Source: Sediminibacterium sp. (GTDB taxonomy: Bacteria > Bacteroidota > Bacteroidia > Chitinophagales > Chitinophagaceae). Taken from it: a stretch of 64,000 nucleotides of DNA. The notes below the pieces were generated by a model, which had not been told where the DNA came from, searched no databases, and saw nothing but the letters and a program-made list of their open reading frames with translations. This document shows, piece by piece, positions 54,702-64,000 of this stretch (the stretch's first letter is position 1; each line of letters starts with the position of its first letter). The position numbers and the translations under genes are program-made. Where the stretch lies: NCBI GenBank assembly GCA_007280515.1, contig QYPL01000004.1, positions 1 to 64,000 on the forward strand, in the 5' to 3' direction.

Positions 54702-56688
54702 AAAGAACGAAAAGAAAACAAAGAATACTAAAACAACGACAAAGCATACACATATCGTTACCTCTTATAAGGGGGTGCTAGATATTGCAAAATCGGGTAT
54801 GGGTTTTGTAATGGTATCAGGTTTGGAAAACGATATATTGGTTTATCCAAACGATTTTAACACCGCCTTAAAAGGCGATGAAGTATCTGTTAAAATAACA
54901 AAAATTAGACAATCCTCAGGTAAAAAAGAAGGAAAGATTTTAGAAGTACTTAAAAGAAAACAAGTCTCCTTTGCAGGCACTATGCAGGTAAAAGAAAAAA
55001 TTGCTTTTTTTATTCCAAGTACGGTAACCCCTATGCCAGATATTTTTATTCCTATGGGGAAATTAAATGGGGCCAAGGATAAAGACCGGGTGATTGTTCA
55101 ATTAACGAAATGGGAAAAGTCCTCTAGAAAACCTGAAGGAGAAGTCTTAAAAATATTTACACCAGAACAGGAGAATGATTTAGCCATGCAGTCTATTGTA
55201 GCGGAAGCAGGTTTTGCTTTATCCTTTAGTGATGAAGTGAATGCCTTTGCAAGATCCTTATCAGATAAAATTGATGTTACAGAACTAGCTAAAAGAAAAG
55301 ACTATAGAAAAGTACTCACATTTACCATTGACCCCGTTGACGCCAAGGATTTTGATGACGCTATTTCTTATCAAAAATTACCCAATGGGAATTTAGAAAT
55401 TGGAGTGCATATTGCCGATGTGAGTCATTTTGTACAACCAGGTACAGCCGTTGATAAAGAAGCTTATGAAAGAGCTACTTCGGTGTATTTACCAGACAGA
55501 GTGTATCCAATGCTGCCTGAACGTATATCCAATGAACTATGTTCTTTAAGACCCAATGAAGATAAACTTACTTTCTCTGCCTGCTTTGAAGTAGATGCGC
55601 ATGGCAAAATAGTGAATACTTGGTTTGGTAAAACCATTATTCATTCCGCTAGAAGATTTACTTACGAGCAAGTACAAGAAATTATTGATACCAAGGTAGG
55701 AGATCATTCCAATGAAATTTTATGGTTATTAGATTGGACACAAAAATTAAGAAAAGCCAGATTTGATAATGGAGCTATTAATTTTTCCTCACAAGAAGTA
55801 CGTTTTAAATTAGATGAAAAAGGAAAGCCCATTGGTATTACTATAAAAGAAAGTAAAGAGTCACATCAGTTAATAGAGGAGTTGATGTTAAAAGCGAATC
55901 AACTTATTGCACAAAAAATGGGACAGGTAAAGATTAAAAAAGAAATCCTGCCTTTCCCTTATCGAGTGCACGATCAACCCAATGAAGAAAAATTATCGCC
56001 CTTTATACAATTTGCAAAGAAACACGGATATCCTTTTGATATTTCTACGCCTACGCAAATTGCACATAGCTTCAATGCTTTAATGATAGCTGCCAAAGGC
56101 AAACCAGAGCAGCATGTACTAGAACAACTAGGAATTAGAACCATGGCCAAGGCGGTGTATACTAGTAATAATATTGGACACTATGGTTTAGGTTTTGAAT
56201 ATTATTGTCATTTTACTTCACCTATTAGAAGGTATCCCGATATTTTAGTGCACCGTATTGTGCAATCGGTTTTAATGGAGCGTCCAATTAACGATGCAGA
56301 ACTAGAACAGAAATGTGTGCATTGCAGTGAAAGAGAGCGCGCCGCTATGGAATCGGAAAGAGCTGCTAATAAATACAAGCAGGTTGAATTTATGCGTGAT
56401 TATTTAGGGCATAGTTTTGAAGGAATTATTAGTGGTGTATCTAGTTTTGGATTTTGGGTAGAAACCATTGAACATAAATGTGAGGGACTAGTAAGTGTAG
56501 TTTCTTTATCTAAATTCGACGACTTCAGATTAGTGGAATCGGATTATGCCTTAGTGGGTATGAGATCGGGCCGCAAATTTAATATGGGCGATAAAGTGAC
56601 TATTAAAGTAGTAGCTGCTAGTTTAGAGAAAAGACAATTAGACTATGAGTGGGATCAAACCAAAGCAGCCGAAAGCTCTACTATTTAA
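54691..56688 (+). CDS. rnr: Ribonuclease R
   Basis: A 665-residue 3'-5' exoribonuclease of the RNB/RNase II family. Cold-shock-like domains occupy about 20-165, the RNB catalytic domain begins near FTIDPVDAKDFDDAIS with its metal-binding aspartates, and FTSPIRRYPDILVHR lies at its end. A C-terminal S1 domain (about 575-655) closes the protein. It is shorter than E. coli RNase R (813). It ends the DUF3822 operon. Confidence 0.94.
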   Translation: MGTRKNEKKTKNTKTTTKHTHIVTSYKGVLDIAKSGMGFVMVSGLENDILVYPNDFNTALKGDEVSVKITKIRQSSGKKEGKILEVLKRKQVSFAGTMQVKEKIAFFIPSTVTPMPDIFIPMGKLNGAKDKDRVIVQLTKWEKSSRKPEGEVLKIFTPEQENDLAMQSIVAEAGFALSFSDEVNAFARSLSDKIDVTELAKRKDYRKVLTFTIDPVDAKDFDDAISYQKLPNGNLEIGVHIADVSHFVQPGTAVDKEAYERATSVYLPDRVYPMLPERISNELCSLRPNEDKLTFSACFEVDAHGKIVNTWFGKTIIHSARRFTYEQVQEIIDTKVGDHSNEILWLLDWTQKLRKARFDNGAINFSSQEVRFKLDEKGKPIGITIKESKESHQLIEELMLKANQLIAQKMGQVKIKKEILPFPYRVHDQPNEEKLSPFIQFAKKHGYPFDISTPTQIAHSFNALMIAAKGKPEQHVLEQLGIRTMAKAVYTSNNIGHYGLGFEYYCHFTSPIRRYPDILVHRIVQSVLMERPINDAELEQKCVHCSERERAAMESERAANKYKQVEFMRDYLGHSFEGIISGVSSFGFWVETIEHKCEGLVSVVSLSKFDDFRLVESDYALVGMRSGRKFNMGDKVTIKVVAASLEKRQLDYEWDQTKAAESSTI

Positions 56689-56703
56689 AAACTTTTAATT
56701 TTA

Positions 56704-56764
56704 TAATGAGTTAGTGTTTTATTTACTTCAAATAGTAATTATACTAACTCATTATTCTTTTGTA
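56704..56764. repeat. Perfect 12-bp inverted repeat between convergent genes
   Basis: TAATGAGTTAGT (56704-56715) and ACTAACTCATTA (56753-56764) are perfectly complementary, with a 37-base AT-rich loop. It lies between rnr and the saccharopine dehydrogenase gene, and could act as a bidirectional terminator despite weak T-tracts. Confidence 0.6.
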
Positions 56765-56771
56765 TTAACTC

Positions 56772-58088
56772 TTATATTTCTTTAGTTATTTCTTCAAATA
56801 CAATGCCTTCTTCTTTTAAACTTTTTAAAATAGGTTTATAAATAGAAGGGTGTATGGGAATATGTAGTCCTGTAATTTTAATTTCACCTTTTAAATAAGC
56901 ACAAACGCCCATGGCCAAGGGTAAACCCACTGTAATAGCCATGGCGGTTTCTGTTGCATTTTTTCCTTTTTGAACCATTGAACTTTGTACTAAATATTTT
57001 TTTGAATCTAGTTCGTATTCAATTTCGTGCATCATGACCACCATGTCCTTATCGGCAGGTGCTAATTTCCATTTATTTTCTAGTATCCATTGTAAAATAG
57101 CTGCACTGCTCTTGAACTCAGCAGGAATAAGCGTTTCACTATGAAAGCCAATATATTCAAATTGGTTTTTAATAATATCATTACTTAAAAAATCGGCGTA
57201 TTTATTTTCTAATTGATGCTTTTGTAAATGAGTTTGTATCCATTCTTTAATGCTAGTGTTTTCTTTTAAATGAATATCAGATTCATCTGTTAAACCTAAT
57301 TGCACAATGGCATTCCATCCTAGAAAAAAATGAGGATGTCTTAAGGTTGTTCTGATAAAATTTTGAACATTATTTAAACTATGGGTATTTATATAAGACA
57401 GAGAATTTCTATTTGCATAATAAGATAAATTACCCATACCTGGTAACTCCACAGAAGGTGCATTTTCAAATAATTCAGCATAACTGAGGTTTTTATTTTC
57501 TCCTTTTTCCAAATACAAGGCTCCCGATTTTCCAGCTAGTATTATGTTGTTGGCATTCCAGCTAATTTTATAATGCCAAGGATTGTTATCGCTTTCAGGA
57601 GCTATTAAGCCACCACAATGCGATTTAAAGCCAGTAATTTTTCCTCCTTTATCTTGTATGGAATGAATGAGTTCCATGGCGCTCATATGGTCAATACCAG
57701 GATCCAAGCCCATTTCACATAAAACTAAAATTTGCTTCTGCTCAATGGCCGTTGCCATTGATTTCATATTATCATCTACATAAGAGGCTGTAAATAGCGG
57801 TTTGCCATAATGCACACAATCCTGGGCCACCAAAAAATGTAAACTAGGAGGTAACATAGAAACCACCACATTGGCTTTCTCGATCAAGGCTGCCCTGCTT
57901 TCTTTGTTTTCTATATCAATTCCAACGGCATGTCCATTGGGGGCATTATTCCACTTAGAATTCGCTACAGCGGCATTCCCATCGGCTAAGACAATATACC
58001 AGTTGTTTTCAACAGCCTTGGTCTGCAAATACTGTATTAAAACAGTGGCCGATTTACCAGCTCCAATTACAAGAATTTCAGGGTTCAT
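56772..58088 (-). CDS. Saccharopine dehydrogenase family protein
   Basis: A 438-residue NAD(P)-dependent enzyme. The Rossmann motif is VIGAGKSATVLIQYL at the N-terminus, followed by VVSMLPPSLHFLVAQDCVHYGKPLFTASYVDD and the core CEMGLDPGIDHMSAMELI. The SDH C-terminal catalytic domain then follows. The size and these motifs fit the saccharopine reductase (glutamate-forming) type, which acts on lysine breakdown or synthesis. The direction is not decidable from the sequence. It is divergent from gyrA. Confidence 0.87.
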   Translation of the reverse strand: MNPEILVIGAGKSATVLIQYLQTKAVENNWYIVLADGNAAVANSKWNNAPNGHAVGIDIENKESRAALIEKANVVVSMLPPSLHFLVAQDCVHYGKPLFTASYVDDNMKSMATAIEQKQILVLCEMGLDPGIDHMSAMELIHSIQDKGGKITGFKSHCGGLIAPESDNNPWHYKISWNANNIILAGKSGALYLEKGENKNLSYAELFENAPSVELPGMGNLSYYANRNSLSYINTHSLNNVQNFIRTTLRHPHFFLGWNAIVQLGLTDESDIHLKENTSIKEWIQTHLQKHQLENKYADFLSNDIIKNQFEYIGFHSETLIPAEFKSSAAILQWILENKWKLAPADKDMVVMMHEIEYELDSKKYLVQSSMVQKGKNATETAMAITVGLPLAMGVCAYLKGEIKITGLHIPIHPSIYKPILKSLKEEGIVFEEITKEI

Positions 58089-58137
58089 TTTAGCACGTAT
58101 AAGTCATTAAAAATCTGAGCTTTAAAGTTAGCAATTC

Positions 58138-58157
58138 TTACCCACAACTGTGGATAA
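58138..58157. promoter_or_regulatory. Inverted pair of DnaA-box-like 9-mers upstream of gyrA
   Basis: TTACCCACA (58138-58146) and TGTGGATAA (58149-58157) stand in opposite directions, two bases apart. Read on the minus strand the second is TTATCCACA, a perfect DnaA box; the first has one mismatch to it. They lie between the divergent saccharopine dehydrogenase and gyrA genes. Confidence 0.5.
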
Positions 58158-58272
58158 AAGAACACAAAATTTAAGGGTTAAAAATAGCAAAAAAGGCCTT
58201 GAAAAGTTATCTTCGTTTACACTCAAAATGGGCTTAAAAACCACTCATTTTTGGTTAAAAGAAATAAACATT

Positions 58273-60885
58273 ATGGAAGATAATATCAATGAAAATTTAG
58301 GAGCAGAAGCCACCCAAGATAATGACCGTGTCATAAGAATTAATATCGAAGAGCAAATGAAAACCTCTTATATCGACTATTCCATGTCGGTAATAGTAGG
58401 TCGTGCATTACCTGATGTGAGAGATGGTTTCAAGCCCGTTCACCGCAGGGTTTTGTATGCGATGAGTGAACTAGGCAACAACAGCAATAAAGCGTATAAA
58501 AAATCGGCTCGTATAGTGGGAGAAGTAATGGGTAAGTTTCACCCACACGGTGATACTGCTATTTACGATACACTCGTTCGTATGGCACAGGAGTGGACCA
58601 TGCGTTACACTTTAGTGGATGGCCAGGGTAACTTCGGAAACCAAGATGGTGACCCACCAGCTGCTATGCGTTATACAGAAGCAAGACTGCAGAAAATTTC
58701 AGAAGCTATGTTAGACGATTTGGAAAAAGACACCGTCGATTTCCAATTAAATTTTGACGATAGTTTATCTGAGCCGTCTGTATTACCATCACGTATTCCT
58801 CAATTACTAGTAAATGGTTCTTCAGGTATTGCGGTAGGTATGGCCACCAATATGCTTCCTCATAATTTATGTGAAGTAGTAGATGGTTGTATGGCCTACA
58901 TCGATAACAGAGACATTACTGTTGAAGAATTAATGCAGTTTGTGAAAGCCCCCGATTTTCCAACAGGTGGTGTCATATATGGAATGGAAGGCGTGAAGCA
59001 AGGTTTAATGACAGGACGTGGTAGAGTAGTGCTTCGTGGAAAATGTAATGTTGAAACAAAAGCGAATGGTCGTGAATTAATTGTTATTAACGAAATTCCT
59101 TATCAAGTTAATAGAGATAATTTAACAGATCGTATTGGTCAGTTAGTAGTGGATAAAACTATTGATGGTATAACGCATGTGAACAACGAAAGTAATAAGC
59201 GTGAAGGAACGCGTATTGTTATTGAGCTGCGCAAGGATGCAGTAGCACAAGTAATCATTAATCAATTATTTAAGTATACAGAATTACAAACTAGCTACGG
59301 TATTAATAATGTAGCCTTAAGCAAGGGCCGTCCTAAAATTTTAAACTTACGCGATTTAACAAGCGAGTTTATTGAGTTTAGGATGGAAGTAGTTATTCGC
59401 CGTGCGAAATTTGAATTAAGAAAAGCGCAAGAGCGCGCACATATTTTAGAAGGTTATTTAATTGCCTTAGACCACCTAGATGAAGTCATTCGTTTAATAC
59501 GTAGTTCGGCTAATCCAGAAGCCGCTAAAGAAAGTTTGATGACAGCAGGTTGGGGCATTTCTGATATTCAAGCGAAAGCTATATTGGAATTGAGATTACA
59601 ACGTTTAACGGGCATGGAGCGTGAGAAAATTAAAGAAGAATTCGAACATTTAATGCAAATTATTAAATCGTTAAATGAATTATTAGGTAGCGAGCATTTA
59701 CGTTTTGAATTAATCAAAACTGAATTACTAGAAGTAAAAGAAAAGTTTGGTGATGCACGTAAAACAGAGATCCAATATTTAGCCGATGAAATGAAGTTGG
59801 AGGATTTAATTGAAGAAGAAGATGTGGTTATTACCATTTCACATTTAGGTTATATTAAAAGAACAGCTGTTTCTGAATACCGTCAACAAAAAAGAGGGGG
59901 ACGCGGTGCCATGGGTACCAAAACAAGAGATGAGGATTTTGTAGAGCATTTATTTATTGCCTCTACACATGATACCATGTTGTTTTTCACAGAAAAAGGA
60001 AGATGTTTCTGGTTACGTGTGTATGAAATTCCAGAAGGAGAAAAAACAAGTAAGGGTAGAGCAGTACAGAATTTAATTCAAATACCACCGGATGATAAAG
60101 TAAAAGCTATTATTGAAGTGCGTAAGTTGGATGACAAAGAATATGTACAAAATCATTTCATTATTTTATGTACTAAGCGTGGTATTATTAAGAAAACATG
60201 TTTAGAAGATTTTAGTCGCCCAAGGGTAAGTGGTGTAAATGCCATTACCATTAATGAAGGCGATGAATTATTAGCAGCGCGTTTAACCGATGGTAATAAT
60301 GAAGTCATGATGGCGGTGAAGTCGGGAAGAGCTATTCGTTTTCCTGAAGAAAAAGTGCGTCCAACTGGTCGAGGTGCTATTGGGGTGGCGGGTATTGAAG
60401 TAGACAATGAAAATGACGAAGTAGTAGGTTTAGTTTGTGTTCACAAGGATGATAAAGAGCGAACTATACTTGTAGTAAGTCAACAAGGTTTTGGAAAGAG
60501 AACCGCCATTGAAGAATATAGAATTACCAACCGTGGAGGCAAGGGTGTTAAAACCATTAATGTAACGGAGAAAACGGGTGGTCTAGTAGGTATCATGGAT
60601 GTAAAAGAAAAAGAAGATTTAATTATTACATGTAAGTCGGGTGTGACTATTAGAACTAGAATTACAGATATTCGTGAAGCAGGTCGTGCAACACAAGGCG
60701 TTACTTTAATTAGATTAGATGAGGGCGATGAAATAGCCGCTACTTCTAAAATTGAAGAACAAGACGAATCTGCAGCAGATTTGGAAGAGGGCACAGAGCC
60801 AACAGCGACTGCTGATGGAACTGATGCTGAAACCACAGAAACTACGGAAGCCACTGACAATCCTGAAACACCAGTAGTTGAATAA
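58273..60885 (+). CDS. gyrA: DNA gyrase subunit A
   Basis: An 870-residue type II topoisomerase subunit. The ATG at 58273 is chosen: upstream codons back to 58150 do not resemble GyrA and run into the DnaA-like boxes. The N-terminal domain contains [21 protein letters not shown] and the active-site tyrosine in AMRYTEARL. The quinolone region shows [17 protein letters not shown], with Thr where E. coli has the sensitive Ser83. The GyrA box is QQKRGGRGA. The C-terminal beta-pinwheel repeats follow, and the last 45 or so residues are an acidic, Thr-rich tail. Confidence 0.97.
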   Translation: MEDNINENLGAEATQDNDRVIRINIEEQMKTSYIDYSMSVIVGRALPDVRDGFKPVHRRVLYAMSELGNNSNKAYKKSARIVGEVMGKFHPHGDTAIYDTLVRMAQEWTMRYTLVDGQGNFGNQDGDPPAAMRYTEARLQKISEAMLDDLEKDTVDFQLNFDDSLSEPSVLPSRIPQLLVNGSSGIAVGMATNMLPHNLCEVVDGCMAYIDNRDITVEELMQFVKAPDFPTGGVIYGMEGVKQGLMTGRGRVVLRGKCNVETKANGRELIVINEIPYQVNRDNLTDRIGQLVVDKTIDGITHVNNESNKREGTRIVIELRKDAVAQVIINQLFKYTELQTSYGINNVALSKGRPKILNLRDLTSEFIEFRMEVVIRRAKFELRKAQERAHILEGYLIALDHLDEVIRLIRSSANPEAAKESLMTAGWGISDIQAKAILELRLQRLTGMEREKIKEEFEHLMQIIKSLNELLGSEHLRFELIKTELLEVKEKFGDARKTEIQYLADEMKLEDLIEEEDVVITISHLGYIKRTAVSEYRQQKRGGRGAMGTKTRDEDFVEHLFIASTHDTMLFFTEKGRCFWLRVYEIPEGEKTSKGRAVQNLIQIPPDDKVKAIIEVRKLDDKEYVQNHFIILCTKRGIIKKTCLEDFSRPRVSGVNAITINEGDELLAARLTDGNNEVMMAVKSGRAIRFPEEKVRPTGRGAIGVAGIEVDNENDEVVGLVCVHKDDKERTILVVSQQGFGKRTAIEEYRITNRGGKGVKTINVTEKTGGLVGIMDVKEKEDLIITCKSGVTIRTRITDIREAGRATQGVTLIRLDEGDEIAATSKIEEQDESAADLEEGTEPTATADGTDAETTETTEATDNPETPVVE

Positions 60886-60989
60886 TTGAATCGTAATTAA
60901 AATAGAAAACCATTCAGCACTAATAACTAGTAAACTATATTTTTTAACTATAACTTTAGTAAGCAAACATTTATAATAAAAACAGTACT

Positions 60990-62354
60990 ATGAAAAAATT
61001 AATGGGAGTTTTAACCATTTTCTTCGCAATGCAATCATTGCAGGCACAAGATTTTGATAAAGTAAAAACAAATCTTTTAATTGGTAAAACCGACGATGCA
61101 AAAGCCGATTATGATAAGATTATTGCTAAAAAAGCAAGTTTAGCTGGCACTGCCCAAGCTTATTATTGGAAGTCTAAAATATATAGTGCTTACCACAAGG
61201 ATGCTGCAAAAAATCCGAATGCTTACAATGAAGTTAAATTAGCACTTGATGAATATATCAAGGCTGATGCAAGTTTACAATTAGCCAAAGACAATGGTCA
61301 AGAGCCTTTCTTTGATGTGTATATTAGAAGTTTTAAAGGTGGGGTAGATAGTTTCAATATAAAAAGTTGGAAGGGAGCAGCCGCTCATTTTATTAATGCA
61401 GTAAAATACTCTGATATCATATTTGCACAAGGTTGGGCATCTTCTAAACAAAAATTTGATACTACTGCATTAATTTATGCAGGCTACTCCAATCAAAATG
61501 CAGGTAATTTAGATGAAACCATTTTTTATTATAAAAGATTAGCAGATAACAAAGTAACTACTCCAGAATTAATAGATGTATACAGGTACTTATTAATTCA
61601 ATTAATTAATAAAAAAGACAAAGCGCAGTTTGATACTTATTTAGCCATGTCAGCAGCGGCTTATCCAAAAGAAAGTTGGGTAGAGTATGGCACTGACTAT
61701 ATAGATAAGAATTTAAGCATTGATGAAAAAGTGGCCATGTTTGATAAATTAGTGGCGGGTGGTTCTATATCAGAACTAGAATGTCAAATGTTTGGAGATA
61801 TGTTTATGTCTGGAAAGAGTGCAGAAGGTGTTAGTCAAGAAAATTCAAACAAGTACATTGCTAAAGCAGCTGAAGCCTACAAAAAGGCTTACACCATGAA
61901 TACTAAGAACTTTGCTGCTGCATTTAACGCAGGTATTAGTTATTATAATCAGTTTATCGTATTGGATGAGAAAGTATCAGAGAATATCAAGGCATTACAA
62001 ACCATTAACACGAATAAACCTGCAGCCCCGAAGGACCCTAAAAAGAAGGCTACCTTTGATGCATTCTATAAAGCACAGTTAGATTCTATAAGAAAAATTA
62101 ATGCAAGTTTGGATGCACCCATAAAAGAGAAAGTGGACGCAGCCATTGAATGGATAGACAAAGCTTTTAATGTCATCAAAGACAAAGAAAAATTAGAAAG
62201 AGGCGAAAAGAATGTAGCTGCTAGATCCGTAGATTTTTTAGCAACATTATACTCTTATAAAAGAGATAAAGCAAGAGGCAAGGATCAAAAAGCATCTGAT
62301 GAATTCGATGCTAAATTTAATATCTATGATAAGCTACACGATAAGTATCAATAG
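60990..62354 (+). CDS. Secreted TPR-like protein of unknown function
   Basis: A 454-residue exported protein with signal peptide (residues 1-19, ending SLQAQ). The rest is helical, with TPR-like repeats spaced through residues 25-240 and 280-330. A lysine- and proline-rich stretch lies near 350, and a charged helical end follows. There is no catalytic motif. It follows gyrA by 104 bases on the same strand; whether they are co-transcribed is uncertain. Confidence 0.75.
   Translation: MKKLMGVLTIFFAMQSLQAQDFDKVKTNLLIGKTDDAKADYDKIIAKKASLAGTAQAYYWKSKIYSAYHKDAAKNPNAYNEVKLALDEYIKADASLQLAKDNGQEPFFDVYIRSFKGGVDSFNIKSWKGAAAHFINAVKYSDIIFAQGWASSKQKFDTTALIYAGYSNQNAGNLDETIFYYKRLADNKVTTPELIDVYRYLLIQLINKKDKAQFDTYLAMSAAAYPKESWVEYGTDYIDKNLSIDEKVAMFDKLVAGGSISELECQMFGDMFMSGKSAEGVSQENSNKYIAKAAEAYKKAYTMNTKNFAAAFNAGISYYNQFIVLDEKVSENIKALQTINTNKPAAPKDPKKKATFDAFYKAQLDSIRKINASLDAPIKEKVDAAIEWIDKAFNVIKDKEKLERGEKNVAARSVDFLATLYSYKRDKARGKDQKASDEFDAKFNIYDKLHDKYQ

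Positions 62355-64000
<1,646 letters not shown>

Noticed and set aside
58089-58272. Replication origin at the DnaA-box pair
   Set aside because: Only two boxes are present, with no AT-rich unwinding element beyond background and no dnaA or dnaN beside it.

Overview
The window is 64 kb of ordinary chromosome from a low-GC Bacteroidota bacterium, most likely in or near the Chitinophagaceae. This rests on several family-level traits: a single fused SecDF, an unusually long NusB (about 300 residues), a short primary sigma factor without a long N-terminal region 1.1, a DUF3276/PUR protein, a DUF3822 protein beside rsmD, bacillithiol-type genes, and many copies of the Bacteroidota promoter (TTTG, about 20 bases, TAnnTTTG). 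I see no prophage, insertion sequence, CRISPR array, plasmid gene or defence island. Gene density is high, and only one gap exceeds 300 bases (62355-62708).

Layout. 1-10.2 kb (+): end of rplT, arginine decarboxylase, a bacilliredoxin, lgt-yajQ, L31 type B, then a long run bshB1-aguB-aguA-lipoprotein amidase-acyl-CoA dehydrogenase-yggS. 10.3-18.4 kb, mixed strands: secreted M20 amidohydrolase and a B12-dependent mutase large subunit (-), an IscA-type Fe-S protein (+), secDF and a small membrane protein/FKBP lipoprotein pair (-), a YhhN protein (+). 18.5-28.8 kb: groES-groEL (-), nusB-yajC-coaE (+), an aspartate aminotransferase/rRNA methylase pair (-), divergent serine hydrolase (-) and L-serine dehydratase (+), mqnE (-). 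28.9-36 kb: a nucleoside transporter, trxA and dnaE (-), an NlpC/P60 lipoprotein (+), a lipoprotein MsrA (-). 36-44.4 kb (+): a MutS2-like protein, a YhcH-family protein, an O-antigen ligase/TPR protein, a DUF1573 protein, tRNA-Ser (-), an ABC exporter, a PUR protein. 44.5-47.7 kb (-): GNAT, pgi, threonine aldolase. 47.9-64 kb: rpoD, trxB-folB, MATE (-), the tight operon DUF3822-rsmD-fau-lpxK-rnr, saccharopine dehydrogenase (-), gyrA, a TPR-like secreted protein, and a truncated GH109/Gfo-Idh-MocA oxidoreductase.

The genes fit together in a few ways. Arginine decarboxylase, agmatine deiminase and N-carbamoylputrescine amidase form a complete arginine-to-putrescine route within 7 kb. BshB1 and the bacilliredoxin point to bacillithiol as the low-molecular-weight thiol, alongside thioredoxin and thioredoxin reductase. 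Lgt is consistent with the several lipoproteins encoded here. MqnE indicates menaquinone synthesis by the futalosine route. RpoD is encoded beside many examples of the promoter it presumably reads.

I found no convincing undescribed system. The most useful leads are: -7 boxes so close to start codons that several genes look leaderless; a perfect 20-bp palindrome overlapping the acyl-CoA dehydrogenase promoter; an inverted pair of DnaA boxes upstream of gyrA; an RsmD with Gly in place of the catalytic-motif Asp; a MutS2 without the Smr nuclease domain; an intrinsic terminator that abuts the coaE start codon; and a possibly structured RNA region between dnaE and trxA.
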